DNA from: Embleya hyalina | GTDB lineage: Bacteria; Actinomycetota; Actinomycetes; Streptomycetales; Streptomycetaceae | Direction of reading: 5' to 3' | DNA: 64,000 nt | NCBI RefSeq assembly: GCF_003967355.1 | Contig: NZ_BIFH01000018.1 | Span: 186,001 to 250,000 of the forward strand | In this document: one piece after another, positions 29,501 to 41,964 of the stretch | Layout: each line of letters begins with the position of its first letter | Position numbering within the stretch: the first letter of the stretch is position 1 | Made by a program: the position numbers and the translations under genes | The notes under the pieces: model-generated | Seen by the model: only the letters and a program-made list of their open reading frames with translations | The model's database searches: none | Told to the model about the DNA's origin: nothing

Positions 29501-32470
29501 CGCGTCGTCGACCGGGACCGGTTGGGCGCCGACTCGGCGGCGGACTCCCTGCACTCCGTGGTCTGGAGTCCCATCGCCGCGCCCGCTTCGGACGGCGACC
29601 GGCCGGATTCCGGGCCGGACTTGACCGTCCACATCTGCACCCCGATGCCGGCGGCGGTCGCGGATCTCGCCTCGGCCGTCGAGGCGGCGGCCGTCCGCGT
29701 GCTCACGGAGATGCGGGATTGGCTGACCGCCGCATCGGCCACGTCACGCTTCGTGGTGGTCACGCGCGGGGCGGTGGCGGCGGCCTCCGACGACCCGGTG
29801 CCGGATCTCGTACACGCTCCCGCGTGGGGGCTGGTGCGGTCGGCGCAGCACGAACACCCGGACCGGTTCCTGTTGATCGACCTCGACCCGGATGCCGACG
29901 CCGACGCGGCGGATCCCGTCGAGGTGGCGCGCACGGCACTGGCGGCGCGGGAGACCCAGGTCGCGGTGCGGTCGGGCGTCGTGCTCGCGCCGAGGCTGGT
30001 TCGGGCGGATCGGGACGGGACGCTGACCCCGCCGACGCACGCGTGGCGACTGGACGCGATCTCGCGCCGGACGCTGGGAGACCTGGCCCTGGTGGCGGCG
30101 CCGGAGGCCCTGGAGCCGCTGGGGTCCGGGCAGTTGCGGATCGCGGTGCGGGCGGCGGGGCTCAACTTCCGTGATGTGCTGATCGCATTGGGCGTGTACC
30201 CGGGGGCGGAAGCGTCGATGGGCGGCGAGGGCTCGGGCGTGGTGACCGAGGTGGGCCCGGACGTCTTCGACTTCGTGGTCGGGGACCGGGTGTTCGGGAT
30301 GTTCCCGGAGGCGTTCGGGTCGCACGCCGTTGCCGATCACCGGACGGTTGCCCGGATTCCGGCGGGATGGTCCTGGGAGCAGGCGGCATCCGTGCCGGTG
30401 GTGTTCCTGACGGCGTATCACGGGTTGGTGGAGCTGGCCGGGCTGCGGGCCGGCGAGTCGGTGCTGATCCACGCCGGGACCGGTGGGGTGGGGATGGCGG
30501 CGGTGCGGATCGCTCGCCATCTGGGTGCCGAGGTGTTCGCGACGGCGAGTCGTGGCAAGTGGGACGTGTTGCGGTCCTTGGGGTTGGACGACGCGCACAT
30601 CGGTGATTCGCGGACGCTCGACTTCGCGGCGCGTTTTCGGGCCGCGACGGGCGGGCGTGGTGTGGACGTGGTGTTGAACTCGCTGGCGGGCGAGTTCGTG
30701 GACGCGTCGCTGCGACTGACGGCCGACGGTGGCCGGTTCATCGAGATGGGGAAGACCGACATCCGGGACGGGGACGCCCTGGGGTCCGCGTTTGCGGGAG
30801 TCGTGTATCGGGCGTTCGACCTGTTGGAGGCCGGGCCGGAGCGGATCGCGGTGATGCTCGGCGAACTGTTGTCGCTGTTCGCGTCGGGGGTGTTGGCGCC
30901 GGTTCCGGTGCGGTCCGTGGATGTGCGGCGCGCGCCCGAGGTCTTCAGGTTCATGGCGCAGGCCCGGCATACGGGCAAGTTGGTGTTGCGGATGCCGGTG
31001 CCGCTCGATCCGGACGGGACCGTGCTGATTACCGGCGGCACGGGCACCCTGGGCGCTCTGGTGGCCCGGCATCTCGTCGCCGAACACGGCGTGCGCGGTG
31101 TGGTGTTGGCGAGCCGCAGCGGCATGGCCGCCCCGGGCGCGGCGGATCTGGTGGCCGAACTCGCCGGTCTCGGGGCGCGGGTGGTCGTCGAGGCGTGCGA
31201 CGCGGCGGACCGCGAAGCGCTCGCTCGGCTGCTGGCGCGCATCCCCGACTCCGCGCCGTTGACCGGGGTCGTACACGCCGCCGGCATCCTGGCCGACGCA
31301 CCGGTCGAGTCGATGACCCCCGAACACGTGGAGCGGGTGTTGCGGGCCAAGGTCGACGGTGCGATCAACCTGCACGAGCTGACCGCCGGCCACGACCTCG
31401 CCGCCTTCGTGCTGTTCTCCTCGATCGCCGGCGTCCTGGGCGGCCCGGGGCAGGCCAACTACGCGGCGGCCAACACCTTCCTGGACGCGCTCGCCGCCCG
31501 CAGGCAGGCCGCCGGCCTTCCCGCCACCTCCGTGGCGTGGGGACTGTGGGGCGCGGCGAGCGGCATGACCGGACACCTCGGCAAGCAGGACCTGGCCAGA
31601 ATGCGCCGCTCCGGCATCGTCGCCATGACGGCCGCACAGGGCCTCGCGCTGCTGGACGCGGCCATGACCACGGCGCAGGCGAGCCCGACCGCCGTACGGT
31701 TCGACCTCGGCGCCCTGCGTGCGGCGGCCGAGCAGGACGCCCTGCCCGCACCCCTGCGCGGCCTGGTGCGTGCCCCGCTCCGGCGGGCCGCCGCAGCCGA
31801 GGCCCACGCGGAACCGGCGCTCACCGGGCAGTTGGCGGGACGCTCCCGGGCGGAACGCGAGCGCATCCTGGTCGACCTCGTCCGTCGCCACGGCGCCCTC
31901 GTCCTCGGGCACGCCTCGCCGGACGCGATCTCCTCCGACCGCGGCTTCCTGGAGTCCGGCTTCGACTCGCTGACCGTGGTCGAACTGCGCAACCGGCTCG
32001 GCGTCGCCACCGGACTGCGCCTGCCCACGACGGTGACCTTCGACTGTCCGACCCCGCAGGCCCTCGCCCGGTTCCTGGACGCGGGGCTGGATCCGGTACC
32101 GGAGTCCGCACCGGCGCCGCTGCTCGGGGAACTGGACCGACTGGAGGCGGCGTTCGCCGACTCGCCGCCGGGCGCGGGCGACGAGCGGGAGGCGGTGCTG
32201 CGCCGACTCCGCGAACTGGTGTGGCGGTTCGAGGAGACGCCGAACGGGACGGCACCCGACGCCGCCGGCGACGCACGACCGGACGGCTTCGACGACGTGA
32301 GCGACGACGAGATGTTCACCCTGCTCGACGAGGAGTTGGGCCTCGACCGATCCGGCGAACGGCCGGGCCCGCGGTCCGCCGGCCGGCCGGAGCGCTCCGC
32401 GCCCGACCCGCCGGACCCGTCGGCCGCCGATCGATCCGGACCCCCGACCCCTGGAGAGCGTGCACGATGA
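17516..32470 (+). CDS. Modular type I PKS 1: loading module (KSQ) + modules 1 and 2
   Basis: 4984 residues from the ATG at 17516, which follows AAAGG at about 7 bases; the KS begins only 22 residues later. It has no N-terminal docking coil, as expected for the first PKS in the chain, and ends in an acidic docking tail ([16 protein letters not shown]). Domain order: KSQ-AT-ACP / KS-AT-DH-KR-ACP / KS-AT-DH-ER-KR-ACP. It makes the starter and performs two extensions while the chain stays bound to its ACP phosphopantetheine arms. The stop overlaps the next start by ATGA, coupling it to PKS2. Blocks near-identical to other modules occur in KS1, AT1, KS2 and ER2. Confidence 0.96.
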   Translation: MVRADRPGNDPSANRDSGPHRPEPIAVVGMACRLPGVHGPADLWRLLRAGADTIGPPPADRPGIGGVSGRGSFLASIDGFDPAFFGISGREAATMDPHQRLMLELGWEALEDAGIVPDTLAGTRTGVFVATGSDDYAPLLGAEDPDPATAHTVTGRHRSMVANRVSYFLRAGGPSLTVDTGQSSSLVAVHTACASLRAGESETALAGGVNLILTARSTDRLERFGALSPDGRCHTFAAGANGYVRGEGGAVVVLKPLRRALADGDRIHCLVRGSAVNNDGGGETLTAPDASGQRDVLRRAYEHADVDPARVGYVELHGTGTRLGDPIEAAALGAVLGAGRDADRALPVGSVKTNVGHLEAAAGVIGFVKAALVISHGEIPASLNHAEPNPEIPFAELRLAVVTESMAWPGPGPGESADPVDGVDSAGLRIAGVSSFGMGGTNCHVVLSEVEVTPESEPEAGTESEAGTESHTVGVADSVAPDVSPLVVSGRTDRALRAQAARLARFVGDRSELGLPDIAHSLLSTRSAFDHRGVVIAGGRADAVAGLRALAAGEPAPGVVAGRARTAGRTVLVFPGQGSQWLGMAVGLLDSAPVFAARIADCDAALAPYVDRSVVSTLRSASADRLERADVVQPALWAVMVSLAELWGSFGVRPAAVLGHSQGEIAAACVAGALTLADGARVVALRGRILRDLSGRGGMVSVGVSAERITVLLAPFDGRLSVAAVNGPASVVVSGEPAALDELLVACAAQGMRARRVPIDYASHSGQVTGTRTALLRDLADIRPRPSRIPFCSSVTGAPVDTTTLDAEYWYTNLRRTVRFEQAVRTLLEQGHDVFIESSAHPVLTTSILETIEDAGADAAALGTLRRGQGGPERFRAALAEAYTCGVTVDWNPLPAPIARRVDLPTYAFQRERFRVGGTADAPAGTRRQARSAWAERLAGLSRTEREQAVYELVFAHAATMLDRPALNAADGEQTFEALGLDSPGAVELRNRLNTGTGLRLPTTLAYDHPTPVAVVRHLAGLLLDTASDDARSESDTAAEQPTDSDPIAIVGMACRLPGGVASPEDLWRLVAAGGDAITPFPDDRGWDPAALHDPDAGPGPDPARDRDSDSASDSDSASDSDPGFGKAGAGYVRHGGFLAGAADFDADFFGISPREALAMDPQQRLLLETSWEVFERAGIDPAALKGSRTGVFVGAMGQDYGARLDAAADGSEGYRLTGNAGGVLSGRLAYTFGFEGPAVTVDTACSSSLVGLHLAAQALRAGECSMALAAGATVMSTPGMFVEFGRQRGLASDGRCKAFSAAADGTGWSEGVGVLLVERLSDARRLGHRVLATVRGSAINQDGASNGLTAPNGSAQQRVIRQALANAGLSAADVDAVEAHGTGTTLGDPIEAQALIATYGRGRDRERPLYLGSLKSNIGHAQAAAGVAGVIKMVMAMRAGVLPRTLHVDEPSPHVDWSAGAVELLTRAREWPEVGRPRRAAVSSFGISGTNAHVIVEQAAAERVKTVPGPDARPGRPLPFAVSGHGRDGLRAQAARLARFVGDEPELGLADVASALIGSRSPLACRGVVLASDRAELVAGLAALSADEPLPGVVSGAARSSGRTVLVFPGQGSQWVRMGAELLDEFPVFAGWIAECEVALAPFVDWSLVSVLRSGSGEWLGRVDVVQPVLWAVMVSLAGLWGSFGVVPGAVVGHSQGEVAAACVAGALSLADGARVVALRGRALSVLAGSGAMVSVALGRAEVVDVLGPFGGRLWVAAVNGPSSVTVSGDPGAVDALVGVCEARGVWVGRVAVDYASHGVGVEAVRERLSAGLADVRPVVSGVPFYSTVTAGRLGTAALDGGYWYANLRQPVRFEETVRLLLAEGFDAFVEVSAHPVLTTPIETTIEAAEAEAVVLGTLRRGEGGPERFTTALAEAHVNGLAVDWTPLVGEHTARDVELPTYAFRRRRYWTARSASHGDARGLGQAPARHPLLGASVSLADGRGVLSTGRLSLSSHAWLGDHVVAGTVLLPGTAFAELAIRAGDEVGCGRLAELVLEAPLVIPEHGSVDLQVVVGAAEADGLRSVAVYARGGDESAEPDWTRHAVGTLSAGGSARDASFASETWPPTGVVPMDLEGFHADLERGGYAYGPAFRGLRAAWRSGDDTYAEVALPEDEAADAGRFGLHPALLDAALHAALSRGGESVLLPFVFKGLTLHASGASHLRVRLSPAGPDAVRVSLADATGSPVAVIEALTLRPIAHDVLAAARPVAEHDLYRVEWIPAGGVDAAFAGAIRVLGADAPDLGSMAADGVPEVVVLPCFADSAADDDRAAAAHRMAIRVLTVVREWLADERFAGARLVVVTRGAVGVSTDSEAPELPGLAASAVWGLVRSAATEHPDRFAVVDVDDADWMAVLPSVLASRERESVVRGGTVSVPRLVRHAASSVEAVDRFGAGTVLITGGTGLLGGLVARRLVSRHGVRNLVLLGRRGEQAPEVRELAAELAALGASVVVEAGDVADRDTLRAVLDRLRVPLTGVVHAAGLLDDGLVAAMTDERLHAVLRAKVDGAVNLHELTADHDLAAFVLFSSVSGILGGPGQANYAAANTYLDALAHARRAAGLAATSLAWGLWGETGGMTGAMSDADRRRMRRFGVGPLATEQGLRLFDAALGSTEALLIPAVLDLPGLRARVGSGLPMGMSRGLVRTPARPVAAGADALPSGPTPARRLDALSEAERERALAAVIREHVAAVLGFPTGADIVFTTTFKSLGFDSLTALDLRNRLNTATGLRLPATLVFDHPTPAALLREVRRELLGTRDAPPTTMPAAPVDDDPIAIVGMACRYPGGVESPEDLWRLVADGRDVVSAFPTNRGWDLEGLYDPDPAASGKSYAREGGFLHDAGRFDAGFFDISPREALAMDPQQRLLLETSWQVLERAGIDPGTLRGSRTGVFVGVMYHDYASGMRTVPEGVDGYLLLGNSGSIASGRIAYTFGFEGPAVTVDTACSSSLVALHLAAQAVRRGECSMALAGGVTVMGTPEVFVEFSRQRGLAPDGRCKAFSAAADGAGWSEGVGVLLVERLSDARRLGHRVLATVRGSAINQDGASNGLTAPNGSAQQRVIRQALANAGLSAADVDAVEAHGTGTTLGDPIEAQALIATYGQGRDHERPLYLGSLKSNIGHAQAAAGVGGVIKMVMAMRAGVLPRTLHCDVPSPHVDWSAGTVALLTEAREWPDDGRPRRAGVSSFGASGTNAHVLLEQEPEPTNAEDVAEFVAGERFLAWHLSARSDDALRAQAAALSAHLDENPELDLAAVASALAGSRAALEERAVVVGSTRAALSDGLDALAAGEFGAGVVRGSVLGTGDLAFLFAGQGSQRVGMGRELHARFPVFAASFDAAAAELDRRLAGHVAYSVRDVVFGTEGTAGLLDETVFTQAALFAIEVALFRLVESFGLRPRFLLGHSIGEVAAAHVAGVWSLADAAEVVAARGRLMQALPAGGAMVAVQAGEDEVTAALAAAGVGDTAGIAALNGPTSVVLSGDEEPVLRVAAEFAARGRKTKRLTISRASHSPRMDGMTAEFRDVLEGVTFGRPTLPIVSTLTGRLAGAGELTEPDYWVRQVRGAVRFADGVRELRAAGVGTFLELGPDGVLTALVQDCLAAGTGTEAGPPDVAAGSVLRRDRPEHEGLSTALALAHVRGCPIDWSAVLASTVRRHLDLPTYAFRRRLYWLDDVASAPVDAAGLGLVAAGHPLLAATVRLAGADAVVLTGRISLRAQPWLRDHAVAGTVLLPGTAFAELAVQAGDRVGCGRVDELTLHTPLVVPEHGACALQVRVESPAADGRRAIAVYSRDEAAGEDGEWTRHAAGFLADRGTDAAFDLVAWPPAGARPIDLDGFYARAADGGYGYGPAFRGLRALYRGRDGELFADVRSPDELGGETGRFAVHPALLDAALHGLVGAEVDAARTGTMRLPFGWQGLTVHAVGASALRIRLAPVDGDPDRIAVWAADGTGRPVLSAEALELRVVDRDRLGADSAADSLHSVVWSPIAAPASDGDRPDSGPDLTVHICTPMPAAVADLASAVEAAAVRVLTEMRDWLTAASATSRFVVVTRGAVAAASDDPVPDLVHAPAWGLVRSAQHEHPDRFLLIDLDPDADADAADPVEVARTALAARETQVAVRSGVVLAPRLVRADRDGTLTPPTHAWRLDAISRRTLGDLALVAAPEALEPLGSGQLRIAVRAAGLNFRDVLIALGVYPGAEASMGGEGSGVVTEVGPDVFDFVVGDRVFGMFPEAFGSHAVADHRTVARIPAGWSWEQAASVPVVFLTAYHGLVELAGLRAGESVLIHAGTGGVGMAAVRIARHLGAEVFATASRGKWDVLRSLGLDDAHIGDSRTLDFAARFRAATGGRGVDVVLNSLAGEFVDASLRLTADGGRFIEMGKTDIRDGDALGSAFAGVVYRAFDLLEAGPERIAVMLGELLSLFASGVLAPVPVRSVDVRRAPEVFRFMAQARHTGKLVLRMPVPLDPDGTVLITGGTGTLGALVARHLVAEHGVRGVVLASRSGMAAPGAADLVAELAGLGARVVVEACDAADREALARLLARIPDSAPLTGVVHAAGILADAPVESMTPEHVERVLRAKVDGAINLHELTAGHDLAAFVLFSSIAGVLGGPGQANYAAANTFLDALAARRQAAGLPATSVAWGLWGAASGMTGHLGKQDLARMRRSGIVAMTAAQGLALLDAAMTTAQASPTAVRFDLGALRAAAEQDALPAPLRGLVRAPLRRAAAAEAHAEPALTGQLAGRSRAERERILVDLVRRHGALVLGHASPDAISSDRGFLESGFDSLTVVELRNRLGVATGLRLPTTVTFDCPTPQALARFLDAGLDPVPESAPAPLLGELDRLEAAFADSPPGAGDEREAVLRRLRELVWRFEETPNGTAPDAAGDARPDGFDDVSDDEMFTLLDEELGLDRSGERPGPRSAGRPERSAPDPPDPSAADRSGPPTPGERAR
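17582..20640 (+). other. PKS loading module: KSQ-AT(methylmalonyl)-ACP
   Basis: The KS active-site Cys is replaced by Gln (codon 18059-18061, VDTGQSSS), defining a KSQ decarboxylase. The AT has GHSQGE (Ser at 19496-19498) and YASH (19796-19807), both methylmalonyl-type signatures. The ACP has Ser at 20462-20464 in an unusual LGLDSPG setting (normally LGFDSL). Methylmalonyl-CoA would be loaded and decarboxylated, giving a propionyl starter. Confidence 0.92.
20837..20884 (+). repeat. In-frame 18-base tandem repeat in the module 1 KS
   Basis: Two perfect copies (20837-20854 and 20855-20872) of an 18-base unit coding Asp-Ser-Asp-Ser-Ala-Ser, plus a partial third. It sits in the surface loop before the conserved YVRHGGF segment, where sister KS domains have only a short DPDPxxPGxSY loop. 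It appears to be a replication-slippage expansion and keeps the frame. Confidence 0.9.
21439..21719 (+). repeat. KS1 copy of a near-identical DNA block shared with KS2
   Basis: 281 bases matching 26650-26930 with two mismatches seen by eye, although the flanking KS sequences differ far more. It covers the region from [10 protein letters not shown] to the HGTGT motif and beyond. Recent gene conversion between modules 1 and 2 is likely. Confidence 0.8.
22400..23180 (+). repeat. AT1 copy of a near-identical DNA block shared with AT5
   Basis: About 780 bases match 43741-44521 without indels and with about four mismatches by eye. The block spans most of the AT including GHSQGE and YASH. Its codon choice (many TTG, GGG, GGT, GTG) differs from the C-ending codons on both sides. 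This fits a recent duplication or conversion event. Confidence 0.88.
26650..26930 (+). repeat. KS2 copy of the block shared with KS1
   Basis: Partner of 21439-21719 at an offset of 5211 bases; the copies differ at a CT/AT pair in the codons after AACGCGGG. The match breaks at 26931. Confidence 0.8.
30480..30705 (+). repeat. ER2 copy of a DNA block shared with ER5
   Basis: 226 bases apparently identical to 46532-46757. It starts at the GGVGMAAV cofactor loop and runs through the catalytic half of the ER. A second short identical stretch (from about 30950, [16 protein letters not shown] to the KR start) matches module 5 as well. Confidence 0.85.
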
Positions 32471-35400
32471 GCGCCGGCGACACCGAGCACAAACTTCGCG
32501 ACTATCTCAAGCGGGTGGCCGAGGAACTGCGGCAGACCAAGCGGCGGTTGGCGGCCGTCGAGGCGCGCGGCCGGGAGCCGATCGCCATCGTCGCCATGTC
32601 GTGCCGCTTCGCCGGCGGGATCCGCTCGCCCGAGGACCTGTGGCGGCTGGTCGAGGCCGGCGCCGACGTGCTCTCCGACTTCCCGACCGACCGGGGCTGG
32701 GACGTCGACGGGATCCACGACCCGGACCCGGCCGCGCCAGGCCGGACCTACGTGCGCCGGGGCGGGTTCGTGGCCGACGTGGGCGACTTCGACGCGGAGT
32801 TCTTCGGCATCTCACCGCGCGAGGCCCTGGCGATGGACCCCCAGCAGCGGTTGTTGCTGGAGACGTCGTGGGAGGCGTTCGAGCGGGCCGGAATCGACCC
32901 GGCCGGACTCAGGGGCAGCCGCACCGGTGTCTTCGTCGGGGCCGGCGCGCTGCGCTACATCGAGCATCCGGACGACGTGCCGCAGACCGTGGAGGGCTAC
33001 CTGCTGACGGGGAACGTCGCCAGCGTGTTGTCCGGCCGACTGTCCTACACCTACGGGTTCGAGGGCCCGGCGGTGACCGTGGACACGGCCTGTTCGTCCT
33101 CGCTGGTCGCGCTGCATCTGGCCGCGCAGGCCCTGCGCCAGGACGAGTGCTCTCTGGCCCTGGCCGGCGGGGTGACGGTGCTCTCGGACCCGTCCCTGTT
33201 CGTCGAGTTCAGCCGCCAACGCGGCCTCGCGCCGGACGGCCGCTGCAAGGCGTTCGCCGCGGGAGCCGACGGTACCGGCTGGTCGGAGGGTGTGGGCCTG
33301 CTGTTGCTGGAACGGTTGACCGACGCACGGCGCAACGGCCACCAGGTGCTCGCCGTACTGCGCGGCAGCGCGGTCAACCAGGACGGTGGCAGCAGCGGGC
33401 TGACCGCACCCAGCGGTCCCGCGCAGCAGCGGGTGATCCGACAGGCGCTGGAGAACGCCCGACTGACGACGGATCAGGTCGACACGGTGGAGGCGCACGG
33501 CACCGGCACCGCGCTCGGCGACCCGATCGAGGCGCGGGCGCTCCTGGCCACGTACGGACGCGACCGCGACCCGGAACGGCCGCTGTGGCTGGGCGCGCTG
33601 AAGTCCAATCTCGGTCACTCGGTCGCCGCTTCGGGGGTGGCGGGGGTGATCAAGATGGTGTTGGCGATGCGGCGGGGCGTGTTGCCGAAGACGCTGCACG
33701 TGGACGCGCCGACGCCGCATGTGGACTGGTCGGCGGGCGCGGTGCGGTTGTTGACCGAGGCGCGTCCGTGGCCGGAGACGGGCCGGCCGCGACGGGCCGG
33801 CGTCTCCTCGTTCGGGATCAGCGGGACGAACGCGCACGTGGTCGTCGAGGAGGCCGAGGGTGCGCCGCCCGACACCGACACCGATGCCGAAGCCGGCGGC
33901 GGCGGATCGGCGGCGACGAGGCCCGCGCACGACCACATACCCTGGCTCGTCTCCGCGCGCTCCGAGCCCGGACTGCGCGCGCAGGCCCGGCGGTTGCTGG
34001 ACCACATCGGGGCGCATCCCGACCTCTCCCCGCTCGACCTCGCCTACTCGCTGGCCGCGACCCGTTCGGCGCTGGACGTGCGCGCCGTGGTCCTCGGTGC
34101 CGATCGTGCGGAACTCCTGGCCGGACTGGGCTCCCTGGCCGATGGCGGGCCGGGACCCGGCGTGGTGACGGGCACGGCCCGTACGGACGGTCGGGTGGCG
34201 TTCCTCTTCGGTGGGCAGGGTGGTCAGCGGGTGGGGATGGGGCGGGAGTTGTATGCGGCTCATCCGGTGTTCGCGGCGGCCTTCGACGAGGTGGTGTCGG
34301 CGTTGGACGGTCGGTTGGCGGGTGGTGTGGGGTGTTCGGTGCGGGATGTGGTGTTCGGTGTGGGGGGTTCCGGGGCGCTGTTGGACGAGACGGTGTTCGC
34401 GCAGGCGGCGCTCTTTGCGGTGGAGGTGGCGCTGTTCCGGTTGGTCGAGTCGTTCGGTGTGCGGCCGGGGTTCGTGTTGGGTCATTCGGTGGGGGAGTTG
34501 GTCGCGGCGTATGTGGCGGGTGTGTGGTCGCTGGCGGATGCGGCGGCGGTGGTGGCGGCGCGTGGGCGGTTGATGCAGGCGTTGCCGGCGGGTGGGGCGA
34601 TGGTCGCGGTGCAGGCCGGCGAGGACGAGGTTCGTGGCGTCCTGGACGGGCGGGGAACGGTGGGTGTGGCCGCCGTGAACGGGCCGATGTCGGTGGTGGT
34701 TTCGGGGGACGAGGATGCCGTGCTGGCGGTTGCCGCGCGTTTCGCGGGGCGGGGTCGGCGGACTCGGCGGCTTCGGGTGGGGCACGCGTTCCACTCGGCG
34801 CGGATGGAGCCGATGCTGGCCGATTTCCGGACGGTGCTGGAAGGCGTGTCGTACGGAACGGCGCGATTTCCGGTGGTCTCGAATGTCACGGGACGGATCG
34901 CCGAGGCGGCCGAACTGGCCGACCCCGGCTACTGGGTGCGCCAGGTACGCGAACCGGTCCGCTTCGCGGACGGTATCGGCACGCTCGTCGCGGAGGGCAC
35001 CACCGCCTTCGCGGAGATCGGTCCGGACGCGGTGGCCGCCGCGATGGCACGGGAGAACATCGACTCGCGGACCGGACCCACCGTCGTGCCGTTCCTGCGC
35101 CGGGGCCACCCCGAGACACGGACCTTGAGCGCCGCACTGGCCGGCCTGCACAGCGCCGGAATCCGCGTGGATTGGTCCGGCGCCCTGGCCGCGCGTGGCG
35201 GCAGGCGCGTGGAGTTGCCGACGTACGCCTTCCAGCGGCGGCGCTATTGGCTCGCCGGCCGACGTCGCGACGCCATTGCCGTTCCGGTGGCCGATGCCCG
35301 GGACGCGGGCGGCGACGCTCCCGAAACGGGTCTGCGATACACGACTCGCTGGCAGTCGGTCGCCGCACCGCCCGATGCCCGGTTGTCCGGTACCTGGCTG

Positions 35401-38400
35401 GTGATCTCGTCCGACCCGGCCGACACCGCTCTCGGCCGGGCGGCCGGCCGGGCGCTCGAAGCGCGTGGCGCGCACGTGGCACACCTTGTGGTCGAGCCGG
35501 GTGCGGCCGACGATGCCGCGCGGGCCGAACGGCTCGGGGAGTACCCCGACATCACCGGGGTCGTCTCGCTCCTGGGGCGGGAGACGGCACCCGACCCCGC
35601 CGGCTCCGGGCTGACCACCGGCCTCGCCGGCACGCTCGCACTCGTCCGGGCGCTGTGCGATCTCGGCCTCGACGGCCGGGTGCGGATGTGGACCCTGACC
35701 CAGGGCGCGGTAGGCACGGGTCCCTCGGATGTGCTCCGGCACGTCGACCAGGCCCAGGTCTGGGGCCTGGGCCGCACCGTCGCGCTGGAGCATCCCACAC
35801 TGTGGGGCGGCCTGATCGACCTGCCCGCCACGCCCGACGACCCGGCCTGGGCCCGGGTCGCCGCGATGATCGCCGACGGCGCCGAGGATCAGATCGCCGT
35901 GCGCACGACCGGGGTGTGGGCACGGCGGTTGTCCGCCGGGGCGCCGTCGGAGCACGGCGCCGACTGGCGGCCGACCGGCCGGATCCTGATCACCGGCGGC
36001 ACCGGCGGCCTCGGCGCCCGGGTGGCCCGCTGGGCGGCGGAACACGGCGCGAACGATGTGGTGTTGGTCAGCCGGAGCGGCAGGAAGGCCCCCGGTGCAG
36101 ACGAACTCGCCCGCGATCTTGCCGAGTTCGGCGCACGTACGACCATCGTCTCCTGCGACCTGGCGGATCGGGCCGCCGTGGCCCGGCTCGTCGCCGAAGT
36201 GGAAGCCGACGGCGTCCCGATCGAGGCCGTCGTACACGCCGCCGGCATCGCCCGGGACCGTGCGCTGCTCGACACCGACCCCCGAACCTGTGCGGACGTG
36301 CTCGCGGGCAAGGCGGTCGGTGCCGCGAATCTCGACGCGGTGTTCGGCGAACGCCCCCTGCGCGCCTTCGTGCTGTTCTCCTCGATCGCGGGTGTGTGGG
36401 GCAGCGGCGGGCAGGGCGCGTATGCCGCGGCGAATGCCGCCCTCGACGCGCTGGCCGAGCAGCGCGGCGCGCGCGGACTCGCCGCGACCTCGATCGCGTG
36501 GGGGCCGTGGGCCGGCGACGGCATGGTCGCCACGGAACGCGACGTGGAGTGGGTGGCCCGGCGGGGCCTGCGTCCGCTCGATCCGGACACGGCCCTGGCC
36601 GCACTCGCCCACGCGGTCGGCCGCCCCGAGCCGACGGTGACCGTCGCGGACGTCGACCGGCGACGATTCACCGCCACCTTCACCGCACTGCGCCCCAGCC
36701 CACTGTGGAGCGAACTCACGCCGGACGGCGCGGCATCGGCGCGGCCGGAAGGCGCCGAGAGCGCCGAACTCGGCCGCCGGCTCACCGCGTCCGCGCCCGC
36801 CGACCGACCCGCGCTCGCCCTCGACGCGGTCCGCGCCGAGATCGCGCGGGTACTCGGCCACGCCGCACCGCGGGCGATCGACCCCGACCGGGCCTTTCGC
36901 GACCTCGGCTTCGACTCGCTCACCGCCGTCGAACTGCGCGACCGGCTCGCCGCCCTGTCCGGCCTCCCCCTGCCCGCCTCCGCCGTCTTCGACCACCCCT
37001 CGGCGACGGCGCTCGCCGGGTATCTGTGCGCCGAACTCGACGGTGGGCGGCGGCAGACGGGCCACTCGATCCCGTCCGTCGCGCGGGTCTCGGCGGACGA
37101 ACCGATCGCGATCGTCGGCATGGCCTGCCGCTTCCCCGGCGGAATCGGCTCCCCCGAGGACCTGTGGCGGCTGGTCGCCGACGGCGGCGATGCGATCGGA
37201 CCCTTCCCGGACGACCGCGGCTGGGACCTGGAGGGCCTGTACCACCCGGACCCCGACCACCCCGGAACCTCCTACGCCCGGTACGGCGGATTCCTGCCCG
37301 GCGCCGCCGAGTTCGACCCCGGTTTCTTCGGGATCTCGCCCCGTGAGGCGCTGGCGATGGACCCGCAACAACGGTTGCTCCTGGAGACCTCGTGGGAGGC
37401 GTTCGAACGGGCCGGGCTCGACGCGTCGGCGCTCCGGGGCAGCCCCACCGGCGTGTTCGTCGGCGGCACGCCGTCCGGGTACGGAGTCGGCGCGCGTGAC
37501 GCGGAGGGCTACGCGCTCACCGGCGGTGCGGGCAGTGTGCTGTCCGGTCGACTGGCCTACACCTTCGGCCTCGAAGGCCCGGCGGTGACCGTGGACACCG
37601 CCTGTTCGTCCTCGCTGGTGGCGCTGCACCTGGCCGTGCAGGCGCTGCGGCGCGGCGAATGCGCGACGGCCCTGGCCGGGGGTGTCACGGTGCTGGCCGA
37701 TCCCACGGGTTTCGTCGAGTTCAGCCGCCAACGCGGCTTGGCCCGGGACGGCCGCTGCAAGTCGTTCGCGGCGGCGGCCGACGGCACCGGCTGGTCCGAG
37801 GGGGTCGGCGTGGTGCTGCTCGAACGGCTCTCCGACGCGCGGCGGCACGGCCGGCGGGTATGGGCGCTCGTACGCGGGAGCGCGGTCAACCAGGACGGCG
37901 CCAGCAACGGGCTGAGCGCGCCCAACGGTCCGGCGCAGCAGCGGGTGATCCGACTCGCGCTGGCCGACGCCGAGTTGACGGGCGATCAGGTGGACGCGGT
38001 GGAGGCGCACGGGACCGGTACCACGCTGGGCGACCCGATCGAGGCGCAGGCGCTGCTCGCCACCTACGGCCGCGACCGCCCCGCCGACCGACCGCTGTGG
38101 CTCGGCTCGGTGAAGTCCAACCTCGGCCACGCGGCGGCCGCCGCCGGTATGGCGGGTCTGCTCAAGACGGTGATGGCGCTGCGACACGGCGTGCTGCCCA
38201 GGACGCTGCATGTGGACGCGCCGTCGCCGCACGTCGACTGGTCGGCCGGCGCGGTCGCGCTGCTCACCGACAGTGTGCCCTGGCCGGAGTACGATCGGCC
38301 GCGCCGGGCCGGTGTCTCCTCGTTCGGGATCAGCGGCACCAACGCGCACGTGATCGTGGAACAGGCGCCGCCCGCGCCCACCCGCGCGGACAAGCCCGTC

Positions 38401-41400
38401 GCCGTCGATCCGGCCGCGCCGCTGCCGTATCTGCTCTCCGCCGCCACCGGACGCGAACTCCGCACGGTCGCCGACCGCCTGCGTGCCCATCTCGCGCGAC
38501 ACCCCGAACTCGCGCCGGCCGACCTGGCGTTCTCGCTGGCCGGCACGCGCACGCGGCTCGCCCGTCGTGCGGTCGTGGTGGCCCGGGACCGGGACGGCCT
38601 CCGGCACGCGCTGGACGGCCTCGCCTCCGGCGAGGCGACGGCGGGCGTGGTCGAGGGCGATGGGCCGGTCCGCGACCGGGTCGTGTTCGTCTTTCCCGGC
38701 CAGGGCTCCCAGTGGCCCGGCATGGCCGCCGAACTGTTGGACCAGGCACCGGTGTTCGCCGGGCACATCGAGCGGTGCGCGGTGGCGCTGGCGCCGTACG
38801 TCGACTGGTCGCTGACCGAGGTGTTGCGCGATCCGACGGGTGCCGGCCTGGAGCGGGTGGACGTGGTACAGCCCGCGTTGTGGGCGGTGATGGTCTCGCT
38901 CGCCGAACTCTGGCGCGCCCACGGGGTGCGACCCGCCGCCGTCGTCGGGCACTCCCAGGGCGAGATCGCGGCGGCCTGCGTCGCCGGCGCGCTGACCCTG
39001 GCGGACGGCGCGCGGATCGTCGCGCTGCGCGGCAGGGCACTGCTCGACCTGGCCGAGCGCGGCCTGATGGCGTCGGTCGCCATGTCGGAGAGTGAAGCGG
39101 TCGCGCGCCTCGCGGAGTTCGACGGACGGTTGTCCCTCGCGGCGGTCAACAGCCCAGGTCAGGTGGTCGTCTCGGGCGACCCGGCGGCGGTGCGGGAACT
39201 GGTCGAGACGGCGGAACGCGGGCGGATCCTGCCGGTGGACTACGCCTCGCACTCGGCCCGGGTCGAGGAGATCCGCGATCGGCTGCGCGGCGACCTCGCC
39301 GGGGTCGAACCGGTGGCCGCCGCGGTGCCGTTCCACTCCACGGTGACGGGCGGGCCGCTGGACACCACACGGTTGACCGCCGATTACTGGTACGACAACC
39401 TGCGGCACACCGTGCGGTTCGAACACACCGTGCGCGGGCTCCTGGCGCAGGGCTACGACACGTTCGTCGACGTGGGCCCGCACCCCACCCTGCTCACCCC
39501 GATCCGGGAGACGGCGGCGGCCGTCGGCGCCGAGGCCGCGACCGTCGGCACACTGCGGCGCGAACAGGGCGACCTGGAACGGTTCCTGCTCTCCGTCGGC
39601 GAGGCGACCGTCCTCGGCGTCACGCCCGACTGGGGCGCGGTGTTCGCCGGCCGCCGGACCGAGGCGGTCGACCTGCCGACGTATCCCTTCCACCGGCGGC
39701 GCTATTGGCTCGACCGGCCGTCCATCGCGGCCGAAGCGACCCGCGACCCGGCCGAGTCGCGTTTTTGGGAGCTGATCGAGGCCGAGGATTCGCGGGCCCT
39801 CGCCGACCTGCTCGACGCCCCCGACGCGCGGCCCTGGCACGCGGCGTTGCCCGCGTTGCGGACCTGGCGGCGCCGGGTCCGCGAGCGGCGCACCGTCGAC
39901 GAGTGGCGCTACCGTGCCGTCTGGCGGCCCGTCGACGACCTGCCCGCCGATCCCGCCGCGCCTACCACGTGGCTGGCGGTCGTACCGGCCGCCGACGAGG
40001 AAAGCGGTGCGTGGGCGGCGGCCCTCGCCGAGCGGGGCACCACCGTCGCCACCCTCGTCGTCGACCCCACCCGGCCCACCACCGCGACCGAACTGGCGCG
40101 CGGCCTCGAGGCGGCGTTGCCCGACGGCGCGGGACCGCTCGGGATCCTGTCCCTCCTCGGCCGCGTCCCGGCCGGTCTCGCCGGCACGCTGCTTCTCGTC
40201 CGGGCCGCCGCCGCCCGCACCGCCGACACCCGACTGTGGTGCCTGACGCGCGGCGGCGTCGAGGTCGACGGCGACCCCGCGCCCCCGGACCCGGACCAGG
40301 CCCGGATCTGGGGTCTGGGCCGGGTCGCCGCCCTCGAACTGCCGGACCGCTGGGGCGGCCTGATCGACCTGCCGGAGCACCCGGCCCCGGACGCCGTCGA
40401 CCGGGTGTGGCGGGCGTTGGGCAACGCGGCCCACGAGGACCAGCTCGCGGTGCGGCCGACCGGGACCTTCGCCCGCCGGATGGTGCACGCGCCGGTCGCC
40501 GACGCCGCGGCGGTACGGGACTGGCGGCCGTCCGGCACCGTGCTGATCACCGGCGGTACCGACGCGCCGGCGATCCGGCTCGCCCGCCGACTGGCCGAGC
40601 GCGGCGCGGAACACGTCGTGCTGGCCGGGCGGATCGACCCCGACGCCGCCGCCCGCCTCGAAACCGAACTCGCCGCGACGGGCACCGGACTCACCACCGC
40701 CGCGTGCGACCTGCGCGACCGACACGAGGTGGCCGGCCTGATCGAGCGCCTCACCGCGGCGGGCCGCACGATCACCGACCTGATGCACACCGCCGGCGAC
40801 CCGGGCCTGGCCACCCTGGTCGACACCGACCCGGCGGCCGTCGCCGACGTACTGGCGGCCAAGGTGGACAGCGCCCGCGTCCTCGACGAACTGCTCGACC
40901 CGGACGAACTGCGCACCATCGTGTACTTCTCCTCGGTGGCCGCCTTCTGGGGCAGCGGTGAACACGGCGCCTACGCCGCCGCCGGCGCACACCTGGACGC
41001 GCTCGCCCGACGACACCGCGCGCGGGGCCGACATGCCCTGTCCGTGGCCTGGTCGGTCTGGGACCCGACGACGCGGCCCGCCCCGGCGGGCGGCCCCGAA
41101 ACCGAACAGGACGCCGCCGAGATCGCCCGCGCCCTACGCCGAATCACCCTCGGCGGCCTGCGTGCGCTCGACCCGGAAGCGGCCCTGGCGGCACTGCAGC
41201 GGGCCCTCGACCACGACGACACCTGCGTGACCGTCGCCGACGTCGACTGGCCGGTCTTCGTCCGCGCCTTCACCGCCCGCCGACCCAGCCGCCTGATCGA
41301 CACCCTCCCCGAGGCCCGCACCACCCCGGTCGCGACCGACGAGCAGGCGCACGCGGCCGACGAACTTCGCCACGAGCTGGCCGAGTTGCCCGCCGCCGAC

Positions 41401-41916
41401 CGCTCGCATCGCCTCCTGGAGTTGGTCCGCGCACACACCGCCGCGGCGCTCGGTCACGACTCGGTCGAGGACATCCGGCCCGAACGCGCCTTCGCCGACC
41501 TCGGCTTCGAGTCCGTCACCGCCGTCGACCTGCGCAACCGGCTGAACCGGCGCACCGGCCTCGACCTGCCCGCCACCCTCCTGTTCGACCACCCGACCCC
41601 GCTCGCCCTGGTCGACCTGCTGACCGCCGAACTCCTGCCGGACACACCCGTGGACGCCGCCCACGTGCACGCCGAACTCGACCGTCTCGGCGCCGATCTG
41701 GCCTCGGCATCGGTCGGCGACACGGACCGGGCCGGCATCACCCGGCGACTGCGGGCGCTGCTCGCCGACTGGAACGGCACGGCAGGCCCGACCACCCAAC
41801 CCCCCGCCGGCCCGCCGAGCGTCGCCGCCGAACTCGAAGCGGCCTCGGACGACGAGATGTTGGCGTTCATCGACAGCCGCCTCGGCCGAGGCACCCCGGC
41901 CGGAGGCACGCCATGA
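32467..41916 (+). CDS. Modular type I PKS 2: modules 3 and 4
   Basis: 3149 residues from the ATG at 32467, overlapping the PKS1 stop (ATGA). It opens with a docking coil ([15 protein letters not shown] then [12 protein letters not shown]) that should receive the PKS1 tail, and ends with its own tail ([14 protein letters not shown]). Domain order: KS-AT-KR-ACP / KS-AT-KR*-ACP. The longer open frame reaching 31195 runs inside PKS1 and is not coding. It adds one beta-hydroxy unit and one beta-keto unit. PKS3 starts 48 bases downstream behind its own GGAGG. Confidence 0.96.
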   Translation: MSAGDTEHKLRDYLKRVAEELRQTKRRLAAVEARGREPIAIVAMSCRFAGGIRSPEDLWRLVEAGADVLSDFPTDRGWDVDGIHDPDPAAPGRTYVRRGGFVADVGDFDAEFFGISPREALAMDPQQRLLLETSWEAFERAGIDPAGLRGSRTGVFVGAGALRYIEHPDDVPQTVEGYLLTGNVASVLSGRLSYTYGFEGPAVTVDTACSSSLVALHLAAQALRQDECSLALAGGVTVLSDPSLFVEFSRQRGLAPDGRCKAFAAGADGTGWSEGVGLLLLERLTDARRNGHQVLAVLRGSAVNQDGGSSGLTAPSGPAQQRVIRQALENARLTTDQVDTVEAHGTGTALGDPIEARALLATYGRDRDPERPLWLGALKSNLGHSVAASGVAGVIKMVLAMRRGVLPKTLHVDAPTPHVDWSAGAVRLLTEARPWPETGRPRRAGVSSFGISGTNAHVVVEEAEGAPPDTDTDAEAGGGGSAATRPAHDHIPWLVSARSEPGLRAQARRLLDHIGAHPDLSPLDLAYSLAATRSALDVRAVVLGADRAELLAGLGSLADGGPGPGVVTGTARTDGRVAFLFGGQGGQRVGMGRELYAAHPVFAAAFDEVVSALDGRLAGGVGCSVRDVVFGVGGSGALLDETVFAQAALFAVEVALFRLVESFGVRPGFVLGHSVGELVAAYVAGVWSLADAAAVVAARGRLMQALPAGGAMVAVQAGEDEVRGVLDGRGTVGVAAVNGPMSVVVSGDEDAVLAVAARFAGRGRRTRRLRVGHAFHSARMEPMLADFRTVLEGVSYGTARFPVVSNVTGRIAEAAELADPGYWVRQVREPVRFADGIGTLVAEGTTAFAEIGPDAVAAAMARENIDSRTGPTVVPFLRRGHPETRTLSAALAGLHSAGIRVDWSGALAARGGRRVELPTYAFQRRRYWLAGRRRDAIAVPVADARDAGGDAPETGLRYTTRWQSVAAPPDARLSGTWLVISSDPADTALGRAAGRALEARGAHVAHLVVEPGAADDAARAERLGEYPDITGVVSLLGRETAPDPAGSGLTTGLAGTLALVRALCDLGLDGRVRMWTLTQGAVGTGPSDVLRHVDQAQVWGLGRTVALEHPTLWGGLIDLPATPDDPAWARVAAMIADGAEDQIAVRTTGVWARRLSAGAPSEHGADWRPTGRILITGGTGGLGARVARWAAEHGANDVVLVSRSGRKAPGADELARDLAEFGARTTIVSCDLADRAAVARLVAEVEADGVPIEAVVHAAGIARDRALLDTDPRTCADVLAGKAVGAANLDAVFGERPLRAFVLFSSIAGVWGSGGQGAYAAANAALDALAEQRGARGLAATSIAWGPWAGDGMVATERDVEWVARRGLRPLDPDTALAALAHAVGRPEPTVTVADVDRRRFTATFTALRPSPLWSELTPDGAASARPEGAESAELGRRLTASAPADRPALALDAVRAEIARVLGHAAPRAIDPDRAFRDLGFDSLTAVELRDRLAALSGLPLPASAVFDHPSATALAGYLCAELDGGRRQTGHSIPSVARVSADEPIAIVGMACRFPGGIGSPEDLWRLVADGGDAIGPFPDDRGWDLEGLYHPDPDHPGTSYARYGGFLPGAAEFDPGFFGISPREALAMDPQQRLLLETSWEAFERAGLDASALRGSPTGVFVGGTPSGYGVGARDAEGYALTGGAGSVLSGRLAYTFGLEGPAVTVDTACSSSLVALHLAVQALRRGECATALAGGVTVLADPTGFVEFSRQRGLARDGRCKSFAAAADGTGWSEGVGVVLLERLSDARRHGRRVWALVRGSAVNQDGASNGLSAPNGPAQQRVIRLALADAELTGDQVDAVEAHGTGTTLGDPIEAQALLATYGRDRPADRPLWLGSVKSNLGHAAAAAGMAGLLKTVMALRHGVLPRTLHVDAPSPHVDWSAGAVALLTDSVPWPEYDRPRRAGVSSFGISGTNAHVIVEQAPPAPTRADKPVAVDPAAPLPYLLSAATGRELRTVADRLRAHLARHPELAPADLAFSLAGTRTRLARRAVVVARDRDGLRHALDGLASGEATAGVVEGDGPVRDRVVFVFPGQGSQWPGMAAELLDQAPVFAGHIERCAVALAPYVDWSLTEVLRDPTGAGLERVDVVQPALWAVMVSLAELWRAHGVRPAAVVGHSQGEIAAACVAGALTLADGARIVALRGRALLDLAERGLMASVAMSESEAVARLAEFDGRLSLAAVNSPGQVVVSGDPAAVRELVETAERGRILPVDYASHSARVEEIRDRLRGDLAGVEPVAAAVPFHSTVTGGPLDTTRLTADYWYDNLRHTVRFEHTVRGLLAQGYDTFVDVGPHPTLLTPIRETAAAVGAEAATVGTLRREQGDLERFLLSVGEATVLGVTPDWGAVFAGRRTEAVDLPTYPFHRRRYWLDRPSIAAEATRDPAESRFWELIEAEDSRALADLLDAPDARPWHAALPALRTWRRRVRERRTVDEWRYRAVWRPVDDLPADPAAPTTWLAVVPAADEESGAWAAALAERGTTVATLVVDPTRPTTATELARGLEAALPDGAGPLGILSLLGRVPAGLAGTLLLVRAAAARTADTRLWCLTRGGVEVDGDPAPPDPDQARIWGLGRVAALELPDRWGGLIDLPEHPAPDAVDRVWRALGNAAHEDQLAVRPTGTFARRMVHAPVADAAAVRDWRPSGTVLITGGTDAPAIRLARRLAERGAEHVVLAGRIDPDAAARLETELAATGTGLTTAACDLRDRHEVAGLIERLTAAGRTITDLMHTAGDPGLATLVDTDPAAVADVLAAKVDSARVLDELLDPDELRTIVYFSSVAAFWGSGEHGAYAAAGAHLDALARRHRARGRHALSVAWSVWDPTTRPAPAGGPETEQDAAEIARALRRITLGGLRALDPEAALAALQRALDHDDTCVTVADVDWPVFVRAFTARRPSRLIDTLPEARTTPVATDEQAHAADELRHELAELPAADRSHRLLELVRAHTAAALGHDSVEDIRPERAFADLGFESVTAVDLRNRLNRRTGLDLPATLLFDHPTPLALVDLLTAELLPDTPVDAAHVHAELDRLGADLASASVGDTDRAGITRRLRALLADWNGTAGPTTQPPAGPPSVAAELEAASDDEMLAFIDSRLGRGTPAGGTP
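32575..37035 (+). other. PKS module 3: KS-AT(malonyl)-KR(A-type)-ACP
   Basis: KS intact. AT has GHSVGE and HAFH, both malonyl signatures. No DH or ER. The KR has TGGTGGLG, Ser, Tyr (QGAYAAAN) and Lys. It lacks LDD and has Trp in GVWGSGGQ, the fingerprint of A-type reductases that give L-configured alcohols. [18 protein letters not shown]. Output: beta-hydroxy without a branch. Confidence 0.9.
33637..33782 (+). repeat. KS3 copy of a DNA block shared with KS9
   Basis: About 146 bases matching 63563-63708 with few differences, from [12 protein letters not shown] to the WPETGRP segment. Neighbouring KS sequence diverges more, so a short conversion tract is likely. Confidence 0.65.
37099..41640 (+). 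other. PKS module 4: KS-AT(methylmalonyl)-KR(cofactor loop lost)-ACP
   Basis: KS intact. AT has GHSQGE and YASH. In the KR the cofactor loop reads TGGTDAPA (40549-40572) instead of TGGTGxLG, and the Asn after the catalytic Tyr is Gly (YAAAG, Tyr at 40972-40974). Ser and Tyr and the AAKVD Lys remain. Reduction is probably lost, leaving a beta-ketone; the pattern resembles C2-type KRs that only epimerise the alpha-methyl. ACP has GFESV with the Ser kept. Confidence 0.85.
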
Positions 41917-41964
41917 CCCGCCCCGGCCCCACGCACACCGCGACCCCAGCACCGGAGGACTGCC

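Larger units (their letters stand above)
25945..32090 (+). other. PKS module 2: KS-AT(malonyl-like, RASH)-DH-ER-KR-ACP
   Basis: KS intact ([17 protein letters not shown]). The AT is malonyl-like by GHSIGE and its N-terminal half, but the specificity motif is RASH (28136-28147) instead of [18 protein letters not shown] and LLDAALH. ER: LNFRDVL...VYPG and [12 protein letters not shown], complete. [10 protein letters not shown] loop with Lys, Ser and Tyr present, and LAD in place of [14 protein letters not shown]. It should give a fully reduced extension unit. Confidence 0.88.

Noticed and set aside
31195-32466. Upstream in-frame extension of PKS2 inside PKS1
   Set aside because: It overlaps the KR and ACP of module 2 in another frame. 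The ATGA junction at 32467 gives the correct start and docking coil.
27500-34900. AT2 and AT3 as another gene-conversion pair
   Set aside because: They share malonyl-type sequence and some short identical runs, but mismatches are spread throughout and the specificity motifs differ.
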